Both the position numbers and the translations under genes were made by a program. This document shows positions 1 to 8,793 of a DNA stretch of 64,000 bases, in pieces; position 1 is the first letter of the stretch, and each line of letters starts with the position of its first letter. This DNA comes from Bradyrhizobium arachidis. GTDB taxonomy: Bacteria > Pseudomonadota > Alphaproteobacteria > Rhizobiales > Xanthobacteraceae. The stretch covers positions 1,302,001 through 1,366,000 of the forward strand of contig NZ_CP030050.1 of NCBI RefSeq assembly GCF_015291705.1, written 5' to 3'. The notes below the pieces were generated by a model. The model saw only the letters and a list, made by a program, of their open reading frames with translations, was not told where the DNA came from and searched no databases.

Positions 1-1722
1 GGAATCGTTGACCTGCTTGAAGCGGTCGAGGTCGATCACCATCAGCGTCGGGCGCAGCGTCGGCATGGTCTTGGCGAAATGCGCGACCGCGCCGAGCCGG
101 TCCATGAACAGTTTGCGGTTGGGCAGGCCGGTGAGGTTGTCATGCACGGAATCGTGCAGCAGGCGTTCCTCAGCGTTGCGCAGTTCAGTGACGTCGGTGA
201 GCGTGCCGACCACGCGCGAGACCTCGCCGTCCGAGCCGACCACCGGGCGCGCCTTCAGCGCGAACCACATGAAATGACCGTCCGGCGTGCGCAGGCGGAA
301 GTCCTGGACGAGCCGGCCGCGGCGCTGGTCGAGCACGCTGTCGAGCGCGGCGCGGAAACGGTCCTGGTCGAGCGGATGCAGCACTTCGAGCCACAATGCC
401 GCCGGGCCTTCCAGCGTACCGCGCTTGAGGCCGAGCAGGGCTTCGGTCTCAGGGCTGGTGAACACCTTGTCGGCGGAGACGTCCCAGTCCCAGATCAGGT
501 CGCCGGAACCGGCCAGCGCCAGTGCGCGGCGCTCGATGTCGGAGACGACGCCGGTGCTGGCGCCGCCGCCGGCAAAGGCGTGCTGCATGACGGTGAAGCC
601 GATCAGCATCACGATCAGCACAAGGCCGCCGAGCAGGGCAGGGCCGACGATGTCGTTGGTGACGGAGCCCGCCACCGTCATGCCGGCCGCGACCACCCAG
701 ACCACCAGGAGGAACCAGGTCGGGATCAAGAGCACCGCGCGGTCGAAGCCGTGGGTGGAGAGATAGACGATCAGCGCAAAACCGGCGAAGGCGATCAGCA
801 CCAGCGAGATGCGAGCGATGCCGGAAGCCACCGCCGGATCGAACAGAGCGAGCGCGACGAGGGAGCCGAGGAACGCCAGCCAGCCCACCGTGATGTGCGA
901 ATAGCGCACATGCCATCGACTGAGGTTGAGATAGGCGAACAGGAACACCAGCAGCGTCGCCGCCAATATCGCTTCACCCGCCGCGCGCCAGATGCGCTCG
1001 GCGTTGTTCGACATGTCGAGCACCTTGCCCCAGAAGCCGAAATCGACGCCGATATAGACCAGCACCGCCCAGGCCAGCGCCGCGGCGGCCGGGAACATGA
1101 TGCTGCCCTTCACCACGAACAGAATGGTGAGCACCAGCGCCAAGAGGCCGGAGATGCCGATCACGATGCCCTGGTACAGCGTGAACGAGTTGACCTTGTC
1201 CTTGTAGGCTTCCGGCTCCCACAGATAGAGCTGCGGCAGCTTGTCGGTGCGCAGCTCGGCGACGAAGGTGATGACGGCGCCGGGGTCGAGCGTGATGCGG
1301 AAGACGTCGGCGGTCGGGCTTTCCTGCCGCTCCGGCCGGTCGCCGGTCGAGGGCGTGATGGTCGCGATGCGCGACAGCCCGAGGTCGGGCCAGAGCAGCC
1401 CCGAGGAGACGATGCGGTAATGCGGCGCGACGATCAGGCGGTCGAGCTGGTCGTCGGTGTTGTTGGCGAGCGCGAACACCACCCAGTTCACGCCACCCTC
1501 GCGGGCGCGCACCTCGATGCGGCGGACGATGCCGTCGGTGCCGGGCGCGGTGGAAACCTGGATGCGGTCGGCATCGCTGCGCTGATGCTCGAGCACGCCG
1601 GTGAGGTCGATCGCGGGCGCGTCGCTACGGACGCTGACAGCATCGAGCGCGCGCGCAGGATACGCGGCGACAAGAATCATGAGGCCCAGCGCGATGGGCG
1701 CGAGGCACCTGATCAGACGCAA
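1..1722 (-). CDS. PAS-GGDEF sensory signalling protein (C-terminus off the window)
   Basis: Only the first 574 codons are present; the gene runs off the left edge. I place the start at the TTG at 1722, preceded by GGAG about nine bases upstream and followed by a hydrophobic signal-like segment ending in AYPARA; an in-frame ATG 14 codons later is possible. Residues about 25-170 look extracytoplasmic. About 180-380 hold roughly seven hydrophobic helices. About 400-510 form a PAS domain (WDWDVSADKVFTSPETEALL, ending in GTLTDVTELR). A GGDEF domain starts at about 525 (HDNLTGLPNRKLF, then VIDLDRFKQVND). The GGDEF motif itself and any EAL domain lie outside, so cyclase activity cannot be judged. 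The likely role is a membrane sensor for cyclic-di-GMP turnover, with unknown ligand. Confidence 0.85.
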   Translation of the reverse strand, partial: MRLIRCLAPIALGLMILVAAYPARALDAVSVRSDAPAIDLTGVLEHQRSDADRIQVSTAPGTDGIVRRIEVRAREGGVNWVVFALANNTDDQLDRLIVAPHYRIVSSGLLWPDLGLSRIATITPSTGDRPERQESPTADVFRITLDPGAVITFVAELRTDKLPQLYLWEPEAYKDKVNSFTLYQGIVIGISGLLALVLTILFVVKGSIMFPAAAALAWAVLVYIGVDFGFWGKVLDMSNNAERIWRAAGEAILAATLLVFLFAYLNLSRWHVRYSHITVGWLAFLGSLVALALFDPAVASGIARISLVLIAFAGFALIVYLSTHGFDRAVLLIPTWFLLVVWVVAAGMTVAGSVTNDIVGPALLGGLVLIVMLIGFTVMQHAFAGGGASTGVVSDIERRALALAGSGDLIWDWDVSADKVFTSPETEALLGLKRGTLEGPAALWLEVLHPLDQDRFRAALDSVLDQRRGRLVQDFRLRTPDGHFMWFALKARPVVGSDGEVSRVVGTLTDVTELRNAEERLLHDSVHDNLTGLPNRKLFMDRLGAVAHFAKTMPTLRPTLMVIDLDRFKQVNDS

Positions 1723-1862
1723 GGTCAGTTCTCCGCGTTCGACGCAAACTGCGAGTGCAAGACATTTTCAAACCGGACCGGAAGTGGTTCGGCGCGTCGC
1801 GATAGATGCCACGAAAGCGAGGAAAATCAAAGGGTTTCCGCCGTCCCCTGTGGGTCAGCGGC

Positions 1863-2861
1863 CTAGGCCTCCAACACAATTTTGCCAATATGTGCGCTCG
1901 TCTCCATGCGCCGGTGCGCGTCGGCCGCCTTTTCCAGCGGGAAAGAGCTGTCCATTACCGGTTTGACGCGGCCCTCGCGCAAAAGCGGCATCACTTTCTG
2001 CTCGATTGCGGCCACCATTGCCGCCTTGTCCGCATTACTACGGGGACGCAGCGTCGAGCCGGTATGGGTGAGGCGCTTCACCATCACCTTGGCGATGTTG
2101 GCGGTGATCTTGGGACCGTTGAGGGTCGCGATCTGGACGATGCGGCCGTCGACCGCGGCGGCGTCATAGTTGCGGTCGACATAGTCGCCGGCGACCATGT
2201 CGAGGATCAGATTGACGCCGGCCTTGTTGGTCTCTTCCTTGACGACAGTGACGAAGTCCTCGGTCTTGTAGTTGATGGCGCGGTCGGCACCCAGCTTGAG
2301 GCAGGCATCGACCTTGTCTTGCGATCCCACGGTGACGAACACTTTTGCGCCGAACGCTTTCGCGAGCTGGATCGCCATGGTGCCGATGCCGGAGGAGCCG
2401 CCATGGATCAGCAGCGTCTCGCCGGCCTTGAGGCCGCCGCGCTCGAACACGTTGTGCCACACCGTCATCAGTGTTTCCGGCAGCGCGCCGGCTTCCTTGA
2501 TCGACAGCGCCGGCGGCACGCTCATCGCCTGGGCGTCCTGCGCGATGCAGTACTGCGCATAACCGCCGCCGGCGACCAGCGACATCACCTTGTCGCCGAT
2601 CTTGTGCCGCTTGGCGTTGCTGCCGACCGCGACCACCTCGCCGGCGATCTCGAGGCCGGGCAGGTCGCTGGCGCCGGGCGGCGGCGGATAGGCGCCGGAG
2701 CGCTGCGCCACGTCGGGCCGGTTGACGCCTGCGGCCTCGACCTTGACCAGGATCTCGTCCGGACCGGGCTGCGGCACGGGGCGTTGTTCCGGCACCAGCA
2801 CCTCCGGTCCGCCGGGCTTGGAGATGGCGACCACGGTCATTTGCGTGGGCAGCTTGTCCAT
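1863..2861 (-). CDS. NAD(P)H quinone oxidoreductase, PIG3/Qor type
   Basis: This 332-residue protein belongs to the zinc-free quinone oxidoreductase branch of the medium-chain dehydrogenase superfamily. Such enzymes reduce quinones or other conjugated carbonyls with NADPH in the cytoplasm. The N-terminal catalytic fold shows VKVEAAGVNRPDVAQRSG and PGLEIAGEVVAVG. The Rossmann nucleotide-binding turn is LIHGGSSGIGTMAIQLAK at about residues 150-167. The structural and catalytic zinc cysteines of alcohol dehydrogenases are absent, as expected for this branch. It stands alone, divergent from the DUF1192 gene, with about 110 bases between the starts. Family assignment is firm; the physiological substrate is unknown. 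Confidence 0.9.
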   Translation of the reverse strand: MDKLPTQMTVVAISKPGGPEVLVPEQRPVPQPGPDEILVKVEAAGVNRPDVAQRSGAYPPPPGASDLPGLEIAGEVVAVGSNAKRHKIGDKVMSLVAGGGYAQYCIAQDAQAMSVPPALSIKEAGALPETLMTVWHNVFERGGLKAGETLLIHGGSSGIGTMAIQLAKAFGAKVFVTVGSQDKVDACLKLGADRAINYKTEDFVTVVKEETNKAGVNLILDMVAGDYVDRNYDAAAVDGRIVQIATLNGPKITANIAKVMVKRLTHTGSTLRPRSNADKAAMVAAIEQKVMPLLREGRVKPVMDSSFPLEKAADAHRRMETSAHIGKIVLEA

Positions 2862-2974
2862 GATGTGTCCTTGAGCAAAGGTGCGGGAGGAAACGAGGCC
2901 TTTGCTTAGCCAGCGCGGCCCAAGCTGGCAACCGCCTCAGCCGTGTGGCTCGCGCGAACGCAGGAGGAACGAGC

Positions 2975-3166
2975 ATGCCGATCGAAGACGACGACCGCCC
3001 GCGCAAGAAGATCAGCCATGAAATCGGACAGGATCTCTCACTCTTGTCAGTAGAGGAGCTGACCGAGCGCGTCGCTCTCCTCAAGACCGAGATCGCAAGA
3101 CTCGAAGAAGCCGCCACCAAGAAGCGCGCCTCGCGCGATGCGGCGAACAGTTTTTTCAAGTCGTAG
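2975..3166 (+). CDS. DUF1192 family small protein
   Basis: A 63-residue acidic protein, beginning MPIEDDDRPRKKISHEIGQD and then carrying a short amphipathic helix (SVEELTERVALLKTEIARLE). This is the alphaproteobacterial DUF1192 pattern, whose function is unknown. The start at 2975 is chosen because AGGAGG lies seven bases upstream; an upstream in-frame start at 2945 would add ten residues but lacks such a site. The helix could form a coiled coil with a partner. The gene is monocistronic and followed by about 700 bases of repeats and a probable small RNA. Confidence 0.8.
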   Translation: MPIEDDDRPRKKISHEIGQDLSLLSVEELTERVALLKTEIARLEEAATKKRASRDAANSFFKS

Positions 3167-3181
3167 GATTTTCGCGGCTCT

Positions 3182-3237
3182 CGTGTCTCGGACGCGGTGC
3201 GGCACGCAGTGACGCTCCGCAGAGCCGGGACCCATGC
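3182..3237. repeat. Intergenic repeat family D, copy 1
   Basis: This segment (gtctcggacgcggtgc ... cgcagagccgggaccc) recurs in inverted orientation at 26240-26294 between pgk and gap. Both copies are intergenic and can fold back through the GGACGCGGTGC / GCACCGCGTCC-type arms. I see no coding content in it. Confidence 0.6.
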
Positions 3238-3258
3238 CACTCGCAAAACTATCGCGTG

Positions 3259-3416
3259 CCGTCATTCCGGGGCGGCGCGCAGCGCCGAGCCCGGAATCCA
3301 TAACCACAGGACGTTGAAACGGGCAGGCGGGCAACTCCGTCTTCCTGTGGCTATGGATTCTCAGATGCGCAATCGCGCATCGTAGCTCGCGACTTCGTCG
3401 CGCCCCGGAATGACGG
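3259..3416. repeat. Intergenic palindromic repeat family A, copy 1
   Basis: Outer arms cgtcattccggggcg and cgccccggaatgacg are inverted around an inner pair (cccggaatccata / tatggattct). The whole element can fold into one long cruciform. A second copy lies at 4398-4496. Such mosaic palindromes are frequent between Bradyrhizobium genes; their role is unknown. Confidence 0.75.
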
Positions 3417-3520
3417 CGAGAAGGAAGCGCGATCACTTCCCGAGCATGACGGACGATTTGTTCCGCATCGCACTCGGCCTCTGGCCGACATGGCTAACGA
3501 ACCCTCAAAAAATTAGCTCG

Positions 3521-3549
3521 TTTACTCCGAATTAAGCTTTTCGCTTTAT
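3521..3549 (+). promoter_or_regulatory. Putative sigma-70-type promoter of the small RNA
   Basis: TTTACT (3521-3526) and CTTTAT (3544-3549) are separated by 17 bases and resemble the alphaproteobacterial housekeeping consensus (TTGAC / CTATAT). Transcription would begin near 3556, immediately before the first hairpin of the predicted RNA. The match is imperfect and rests partly on its position. Confidence 0.4.
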
Positions 3550-3555
3550 GACTGG

Positions 3556-3655
3556 AACCGTCCTCGTTTGGACACCGAGTGGGTCCTGTCCACTCTGTTT
3601 GACGCCTCCCTGTTATCAACTTTCAAAGCCGCCGGTCTCCGGCGGCTCTTTTTTT
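3556..3655 (+). ncRNA. Candidate small regulatory RNA, about 100 nt
   Basis: No convincing reading frame occupies this stretch. It contains three consecutive stem-loops: GTCC/GGAC (3560-3573), a perfect six-pair GAGTGG/CCACTC hairpin with a seven-base loop (3577-3595), and a strong eight-pair terminator hairpin followed by a T run. Between hairpin two and the terminator lies an apparently unpaired GCCTCCCTG, complementary to Shine-Dalgarno sequences, a common seed type in rhizobial trans-acting RNAs. A plausible promoter sits at the expected distance upstream. I cannot assign it to a named family. It could alternatively be a leader or the end of a longer transcript. Confidence 0.5.
3628..3655 (+). 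terminator. Rho-independent terminator
   Basis: The hairpin GCCGCCGG-TCT-CCGGCGGC is followed by TCTTTTTTT. This is a textbook intrinsic terminator on the plus strand, about 460 bases beyond the DUF1192 stop and separated from it by repeats. It most likely ends the small RNA proposed here. Confidence 0.85.
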
Positions 3656-3660
3656 GGTCC

Positions 3661-3715
3661 AAAGCGTTTTCGAGCGAAGTGGGTACCGGTTCGCGTCAAG
3701 AAAACGCGTCGAAAC
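3661..3715. repeat. Short rhizobial palindromic repeat family F, copy 1
   Basis: Arms GCGTTTTC (3664-3671) and GAAAACGC (3700-3707) enclose GCGAAGTGGGTACCGG. From memory this resembles a very common roughly 45-base Bradyrhizobium intergenic repeat. A related element is at 41555-41599. From 3716 to 3867 I see nothing further except the ribosome-binding region of the next gene. Confidence 0.65.
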
Positions 3716-3867
3716 GAGTCTCCTTTCGGTTGAATTCCGAGGAAAGACCCGCGGAAACCATATCCGCAGCTGCCGCTGGACTCCGCGCTTCGCCCGCGCA
3801 ATGATTTGTTCATCATAATCCGGCGCCAAGGCCGGGTGGGTAAACAGTTGCGTAAGGGGCGTTAACC

Positions 3868-4377
3868 ATGGAACGTTTGCAGGCCGACGGCGCTCTCGTT
3901 CAACTCAGCGAGCGGTTCACCAATTCTGCGGCGTTCGGCGCGCTGTTTCGCGAGGGCATGGACCTCGTCGAAGAGACCGCCTCCTACCTCGACGGCGCCG
4001 GCCGCACCGAGGCCAAGGCGCTCGATCGTGCCGTCAGCCTCACCTACGCGACCGAGAGCATGCGCCTCACCACCCGCCTGATGCAGCTCGCCTCGTGGCT
4101 GCTGCTGCACCGCGCGGTGAAGGAAGGCGAGATGACGCTGGTCCAGGCCAATCGCGAGAAGACCAAGGTCAAGCTCACCGCCGCCGATCCCGGCCCCGCC
4201 GACACCATCGAGAAGCTGCCGGCCCAGCTCCAGGACCTGATTCACCGTTCGATGAGCCTGCAGACCCGCGTCCGCCGTCTCGACACCTCGATCCACACCC
4301 CGCCGACCGAGCACGTCGCCATCGGCAACCCGCTGGTGCCGCAGCTCAACGCGCTCAAGGCTGCGTTCGAGCGGTAA
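3868..4377 (+). CDS. DUF1465 family protein
   Basis: This 169-residue soluble protein is largely helical, from MERLQADGALVQLSERFTNS to a C-terminal QLNALKAAFER. It carries the conserved FREGMDLVEETASYLDGAGR and the helix AVSLTYATESMRLTTRLMQL typical of DUF1465, a family confined mainly to Alphaproteobacteria and without settled function. The start is ATG, preceded by AAGGGGCG. No signal peptide or membrane segment is visible. It is a single-gene unit bracketed by repeats of families F and A. The family call rests on remembered sequence features rather than a search. Confidence 0.75.
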   Translation: MERLQADGALVQLSERFTNSAAFGALFREGMDLVEETASYLDGAGRTEAKALDRAVSLTYATESMRLTTRLMQLASWLLLHRAVKEGEMTLVQANREKTKVKLTAADPGPADTIEKLPAQLQDLIHRSMSLQTRVRRLDTSIHTPPTEHVAIGNPLVPQLNALKAAFER

Positions 4378-4397
4378 GCTCTATCAACAATCACGGT

Positions 4398-4496
4398 CGT
4401 CATTCCGGGACGCGCCTCTTGGCGCGGGCCCGGAATCCATACTCCCGATCGTGGTTATGGATTCCGGGCTCGCCCTTCGGGCGCCCCGGAATGACG
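4398..4496. repeat. Intergenic palindromic repeat family A, copy 2
   Basis: It has the same outer arms as the copy at 3259-3416 (gtcattccggg at the left, gccccggaatgacgg at the right) and an inner cccggaatccat / atggattccggg pair. It lies between the convergent DUF1465 and rpmE genes, just before their shared terminator. Confidence 0.75.
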
Positions 4497-4505
4497 GCCC
4501 AAAAC

Positions 4506-4537
4506 AAAAACGCCCCCGGTGCTCCGGGGGCGTTTTT
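4506..4537. terminator. Bidirectional Rho-independent terminator
   Basis: AAAAA is followed by a CGCCCCCGG / CCGGGGGCG hairpin with a GTGCT-like loop and then TTTTT, so it works in both directions. It sits between the convergent DUF1465 gene (plus) and rpmE (minus) and is the obvious terminator of rpmE, 24 bases beyond its stop. Confidence 0.85.
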
Positions 4538-4560
4538 CGTCACCAGCCTTGCGGGCCGGA

Positions 4561-4788
4561 TCAATCCTTTTTGAGAAAGCCCGAAAACTTCTTCTGGAAG
4601 CGCGAGACGCGGCCGCCGCGGTCCATCAGCTGCTGGGAGCCGCCGGTCCAGGCCGGGTGCGACTTCGGGTCGATGTCGAGGTGCAGCTTGTCGCCTTCCT
4701 TGCCCCAGGTCGAGCGGGTCTGGTACTCGGTTCCGTCCGTCATGACGACCGTAATTGTATGATAATTCGGGTGAATTTCGGCTTTCAT
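4561..4788 (-). CDS. rpmE: 50S ribosomal protein L31
   Basis: The 75-residue sequence starts [20 protein letters not shown] and contains [20 protein letters not shown] and HPAWTGG, diagnostic of L31. There is no cysteine, so this is the zinc-independent form lacking the CxxC ribbon; that form is usual in Alphaproteobacteria. GAGG lies seven bases before the ATG. It is transcribed alone from a readable promoter at 4850-4878 and ends at the terminator at 4506-4537. Confidence 0.97.
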   Translation of the reverse strand: MKAEIHPNYHTITVVMTDGTEYQTRSTWGKEGDKLHLDIDPKSHPAWTGGSQQLMDRGGRVSRFQKKFSGFLKKD

Positions 4789-4849
4789 GGCAATTCCTCG
4801 GCGCCCGGCGCCTTGCTTGAGTGACTATTGAATGACGGATTTGGCCGGC

Positions 4850-4878
4850 TCTATACCTCACAGGTCCCCTTAAAACAA
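4850..4878 (-). promoter_or_regulatory. Putative rpmE promoter
   Basis: Reading the minus strand, TTGTTT (4873-4878) and TATAGA (4850-4855) are spaced by exactly 17 bases and predict a leader of about 55 bases before rpmE. Upstream, GTCCC/GGGAC inverted repeats (4864-4922) could form hairpins but have no assigned role. Confidence 0.55.
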
Positions 4879-4989
4879 GCCATTGTGGGGACTTGAGAAC
4901 CGGGCCGTCCCCTAAGGGACATCCCGGATTTGCCACTCCCCTTTCACCGGCCTATGTGGAGCTGACTTGTCTCCCTGGGTCCGGATCTC

Positions 4990-6840
4990 ATGAGCGCTGT
5001 GGAACGGCTTGACGACCAGTACCGCGACGAGCGCGACGGCGCACCGACCGAAGCCCCGTCGATCGAAGCCGAGCTGATCGAGCAGCCCGCCAAGGGCCGC
5101 GCCAGGCTGCGGCCGCTGCTGGCGCTCGCGCCCTACGTGGCGCGCTATCGCGGCCGCGCGGCGCTCGCCTTCGTGGCGCTCACGATCGCGGCGCTGACCA
5201 CGCTGCTGGTGCCGGTCGCTGTGCGCCGGATGATCGACTTCGGTCTCTCGCCGGAAGGCATCGCGCTGATCAACAGCTATTTCTCGGTGATGATCGCGGT
5301 CGTGGCCGTGCTCGCGCTCGCCAGCGCCTCGCGCTACTACCTCGTGATGACGATCGGCGAGCGCATCGTCGCCGATCTCAGGCGCGACGTCTTCGCCCAT
5401 CTGCTCTCGCTCTCGCCCTCCTTCTTCGATTCCGCGCGCAGCGGCGAATTGGTGTCGCGCCTCACCGCCGACACCACCCAGATCAAATCCGCGGTCGGCG
5501 CCTCGGTCTCGATCGCGCTGCGCAACCTGATGATGTTCCTCGGCGCCACGGCGATGATGGTGATCACCAGCCCGCGCCTCTCCGGCTTCGTGCTGCTCGC
5601 CATTCCCCTGATCGTGCTGCCGCTGGTCGCCTTCGGCCGCTGGGTGCGGCGGCTGTCGCGCAATGCGCAGGACACGCTGGCTGATGCCTCCGCCTATGCC
5701 GGCGAGCTGGTCGGCGCGATCCGCACCGTGCAGGCCTATACCAGCGAGGGGCTGGCCGCGAAGCGTTTCGGCGGCGAGGTCGAGCAGGCCTATGAGGCCG
5801 CGCGGACCTCGACACAGGCGCGCGCCGTGCTGACCGCAATCATCATCTTCATCGTGTTCGCGAGCGTGGTCGCGATCCTCTGGATCGGCTCGCATGACGT
5901 CTTGACCGGCGCGATCACGCCGGGCCGGCTCGGCCAGTTCGTGCTCTATGCCGCGTTCGCCGCGGCCGGCCTCGGCCAGCTCAGCGAGGTCTGGGGCGAG
6001 GTCGCGGCGGCTTCAGGCGCTGCCGAGCGCCTGTTCGAGATCCTGCACGTGCAGCCCGAGATCGCCGCGCCCGCATCGCCGCGCGCGCTGCCGGTGCCGG
6101 CGCGCGGCGAGGTCGGCTTCGACCACGTCAGCTTCGCCTATCCCGCGCGGCCCGATGTCAATGTGCTCGACGCCATCTCGTTCACCATCCGCCCCGGCGA
6201 GAAGGTCGCGATCGTCGGCCCCTCCGGTGCCGGCAAGAGCACGATCTTCCATCTGCTGCTGCGCTTCTACGATCCGCGCAGCGGTGCGATCTCGCTCGAT
6301 GGCGTGCCGGTCAGGTCCGCCGATCCCCACGATTTCCGCTCGCGCATCGCGCTGGTGCCGCAGGACTCCAACGTGTTCGCCGCGAGCGCCCGCGAGAACA
6401 TCCGCTTCGGCCGGCCCGACGCGAGCGATGCCGAGGTCGAGCGCGCCGCCGAGCTCGCGCATGCCGCCGAGTTCATCCGCCGCCTGCCCGAAGGTTATGA
6501 GACCCCGCTCGGCGAGCGCGGCGTGACGCTGTCAGGCGGCCAGCGCCAGCGTATCGCGATCGCCCGCGCCATCCTGCGCGATGCCCCGCTCTTGCTGCTC
6601 GATGAAGCCACCTCCGCGCTCGATGCCGAAAGCGAGACGCTGGTGCAGACCGCGCTGGAGGAGCTGATGCGGCACCGCACCACGCTCGTCATCGCCCATC
6701 GCCTCGCCACCGTGCTCTCCTGCGACCGCATCCTGGTGATGGACCACGGCAGGATCGTCGAGCAGGGCTCGCATGCCGAGCTCGTCGCGGCGAACGGGCT
6801 TTATGCCAGGCTGGCGAGGTTGCAGTTCGAGGGCGCGTGA
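4990..6840 (+). CDS. ABC exporter, fused permease-ATPase (MsbA-like half transporter)
   Basis: This 616-residue half transporter has six membrane helices within about residues 50-340 and a nucleotide-binding domain at about 375-610. The ATPase has Walker [10 protein letters not shown] (about 410-418), the ABC signature LSGGQRQR (about 514), Walker [13 protein letters not shown] (about 535) and the switch histidine in IAHR (about 568), all intact. It would act as a homodimer in the inner membrane. The fold suggests lipid, peptide or drug export, and no neighbour indicates a substrate. The N-terminus before residue 40 is acidic and not membrane-spanning. It is monocistronic and converges on the next gene with a seven-base gap and no hairpin. 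Confidence 0.92.
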   Translation: MSAVERLDDQYRDERDGAPTEAPSIEAELIEQPAKGRARLRPLLALAPYVARYRGRAALAFVALTIAALTTLLVPVAVRRMIDFGLSPEGIALINSYFSVMIAVVAVLALASASRYYLVMTIGERIVADLRRDVFAHLLSLSPSFFDSARSGELVSRLTADTTQIKSAVGASVSIALRNLMMFLGATAMMVITSPRLSGFVLLAIPLIVLPLVAFGRWVRRLSRNAQDTLADASAYAGELVGAIRTVQAYTSEGLAAKRFGGEVEQAYEAARTSTQARAVLTAIIIFIVFASVVAILWIGSHDVLTGAITPGRLGQFVLYAAFAAAGLGQLSEVWGEVAAASGAAERLFEILHVQPEIAAPASPRALPVPARGEVGFDHVSFAYPARPDVNVLDAISFTIRPGEKVAIVGPSGAGKSTIFHLLLRFYDPRSGAISLDGVPVRSADPHDFRSRIALVPQDSNVFAASARENIRFGRPDASDAEVERAAELAHAAEFIRRLPEGYETPLGERGVTLSGGQRQRIAIARAILRDAPLLLLDEATSALDAESETLVQTALEELMRHRTTLVIAHRLATVLSCDRILVMDHGRIVEQGSHAELVAANGLYARLARLQFEGA

Positions 6841-6847
6841 GGCGCTC

Positions 6848-8074
6848 TCATCTCCGATAGCGATGCACCATCTCGACGATGCGCCGGGCTGCGGCGACAG
6901 CCGCAGCATGATCCTGCGAGAAGTTCAGCCGGATACTGCATGGGCAGGGCCCGAACTCTGTGCCCGGCGTCACGATGACGTCAGCCTGGCGGCGCAGCAA
7001 CCGCACGAAATCCCCTAGCTCGACCGCGAGCGGCGGCAGCGTCGGGAAAAGATAGCTGCCGGCTTGCGGCGTACGCGTCGTCAAATCCGCGGCGCGAAAG
7101 ACGTCGAGCAGATCGTCGCGGATCGCTTGATGGGCCTGAATTCGCTCGTCCAGCCACCCCGCAGGCTCCCGGAACCAGGTGCGCAGAACAGCCTGATTGT
7201 AGCCCGCGGCCCGCAACGAGACGATGGCCTGAAGCCTTTCCATGCGCTCGATGACGGCAGGCGCGCCGAATGCGATGCCCAATCTGTAGCCGCTGAGCGA
7301 CTCCGTCTTCGACGGCCCCATGATGGTGATGACGCGCTCCTCCGGCAGCCCGGCGGCACGCATGTGTGCGTAACTCTGGTTCGTATAGAGAAGTCGGGAG
7401 TAGAGCTGATCGGCGACGATCGTCACGTCGAACGCAGCGGCAAGTTGGGCGATCTCGTGGATTTCTCTCCTCGAATAGACGGCGCCGGTGGGATTGTTCG
7501 GATTCGAGAACAGAAACAACCGTGCACCGGCTTCGAACGCGGCCTTGAGTTGCGCAAGGTCAAGCCCTGCCTCTTCGGATCCGCGGAGATAGTCCATCGT
7601 TACGGGCAGCTGATGCCCGCCGAAGAATTCGACGAGTTTGCGGTTGGCGAAATAGTCTGGCTGCACGATCGCAACCTTGTCGCCGGAATTGACGAGTGCG
7701 GCGACCGCCAGGAAGAGCGCGCCTTGCGTGCCCGGCGTGATGATCGTGCCACTGTCGGCAGCCACGGGAGCGCCCGTATACGCGGCCAGCGCCTCCGACA
7801 GCTCGACGCGGATGTCAGCCGAGCCGCGATACTCGGTGTAGGCCTGCCGTCCTCCGGCTGCGAGCGCTTCCGAAAAATGATCCGATGCACCGGGTGCCGG
7901 CGCGAAGGCATCGACATCACCATGCGAGAAGTCGACTGCGCGTCCCGAAATTCTCCCGCCGCGCATCAGGTTGCCAATGTTTCCGGCAGCCTGACGCAAC
8001 TCCTGGCCGGGCGCATCTGCGGTGGCCAGCGCTGCGAACCTGTCGATGGACCTTGCGGCAGCGAGATCGCTCAT
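6848..8074 (-). CDS. PLP-dependent class I/II aminotransferase
   Basis: This 408-residue fold-type I aminotransferase carries the family landmarks: NPNNPTG (residues 191-197), the PLP-ring aspartate and tyrosine in ADQLYSRL (D222, Y225), and the Schiff-base lysine K256 in GPSKTESLSGYRLG. Its start overlaps the HAD-hydrolase stop by four bases (ATGA), so the two are translationally coupled. The context (FCD-type GntR regulator, HAD hydrolase, divergent MHS transporter) points to catabolism of an imported amino compound. The substrate cannot be read from the sequence. Confidence 0.9.
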   Translation of the reverse strand: MSDLAAARSIDRFAALATADAPGQELRQAAGNIGNLMRGGRISGRAVDFSHGDVDAFAPAPGASDHFSEALAAGGRQAYTEYRGSADIRVELSEALAAYTGAPVAADSGTIITPGTQGALFLAVAALVNSGDKVAIVQPDYFANRKLVEFFGGHQLPVTMDYLRGSEEAGLDLAQLKAAFEAGARLFLFSNPNNPTGAVYSRREIHEIAQLAAAFDVTIVADQLYSRLLYTNQSYAHMRAAGLPEERVITIMGPSKTESLSGYRLGIAFGAPAVIERMERLQAIVSLRAAGYNQAVLRTWFREPAGWLDERIQAHQAIRDDLLDVFRAADLTTRTPQAGSYLFPTLPPLAVELGDFVRLLRRQADVIVTPGTEFGPCPCSIRLNFSQDHAAAVAAARRIVEMVHRYRR

Positions 8075-8793
8075 GATGCGCCTTGCGCAGATTTGTGCAG
8101 ATCCACCAGCTCGGCGAGCGAGTTGACCGTCAGGGTCGGATCGGCCGTGGCGGCCAATGTCGCTCCGGTGCCCTTCTTGCCGTGGCGGCGATTTACCCAG
8201 ACGGTCGTCAGGCCCAGCCTGTTTCCGGGTGCGATATCGTGGTGCTTGCTTTGAGCGGTGTGGAGCATCTCGCTCCTCTCAATTCCGCGCCGCGCAGCTT
8301 CCTGGATGGCCGCATCGAAATGCGGTTGGCCGGGCTTGTAAGAGCTCACGTCTTCCGCCGTGACCGTGAACAGGAACGGTACTTCGAGCATCCTGAGTGT
8401 GCCCGCGAGCGAAGCGTTGTCGACATTGGAGAGGATGCCGAGCGCGAAGTGCTGGCTGAGAAATCGCAGACTCTCGACGGTGTCGGCGAACGGACGCCAG
8501 AACGGCACGGATCGCGCGAACTCGTCCGCGCGGGCAGGGCTTTCGTCCCAGCCGAACTGTTCCTCGATGTCTCTCCACGAACGCCGAAGCACGTCGGGGT
8601 AAAGCAAGGTCGGTCGCGTCTGCTGATGCTTGGCCTGCATGAGCGCGAACGTGCTGACGACGAGATCCGCGGGAACCTGAGACTCCATTTCCAGCAACCA
8701 GGGCTGCACCAGCTTCGCTATGGAGGTATCCCAATCGATCAGCGTGCCGTAGCAATCGAACGTGAGCAGTTTGAATTCTGAGAACGCGAGCAT
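8071..8793 (-). CDS. HAD-superfamily hydrolase, 2-haloacid-dehalogenase-like
   Basis: This 240-residue protein contains the nucleophile motif FDCYGTLIDWD (D13), motif II ILSNVDN, the motif III lysine in SSYKPGQPHF, and a motif IV region HHDIAPGNRLGLTTVWVNRR, which is the layout of type II haloacid dehalogenases and related phosphatases. Whether it cleaves a carbon-halogen or a phosphate bond cannot be decided. Motif IV is altered (HHDIAPGNRLG where a DxxxAxxxG run is usual). It lies between the GntR gene (stop and start directly adjacent) and the aminotransferase (four-base overlap), so it belongs to that operon. Confidence 0.85.
   Translation of the reverse strand: MLAFSEFKLLTFDCYGTLIDWDTSIAKLVQPWLLEMESQVPADLVVSTFALMQAKHQQTRPTLLYPDVLRRSWRDIEEQFGWDESPARADEFARSVPFWRPFADTVESLRFLSQHFALGILSNVDNASLAGTLRMLEVPFLFTVTAEDVSSYKPGQPHFDAAIQEAARRGIERSEMLHTAQSKHHDIAPGNRLGLTTVWVNRRHGKKGTGATLAATADPTLTVNSLAELVDLHKSAQGAS

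Noticed and set aside
79..1866. A 595-codon open frame on the plus strand
   Set aside because: It is antisense to the PAS-GGDEF gene, is extremely rich in H, R, Q, D and E, and has no recognisable domain. Long antisense frames are expected in such GC-rich coding DNA.
3845..3867. A CtrA binding site (TTAA-N7-TTAA) before the DUF1465 gene
   Set aside because: GTAA and TTAACC are present, but the spacing is six rather than seven bases and the first half-site is imperfect. It also overlaps the ribosome-binding region.
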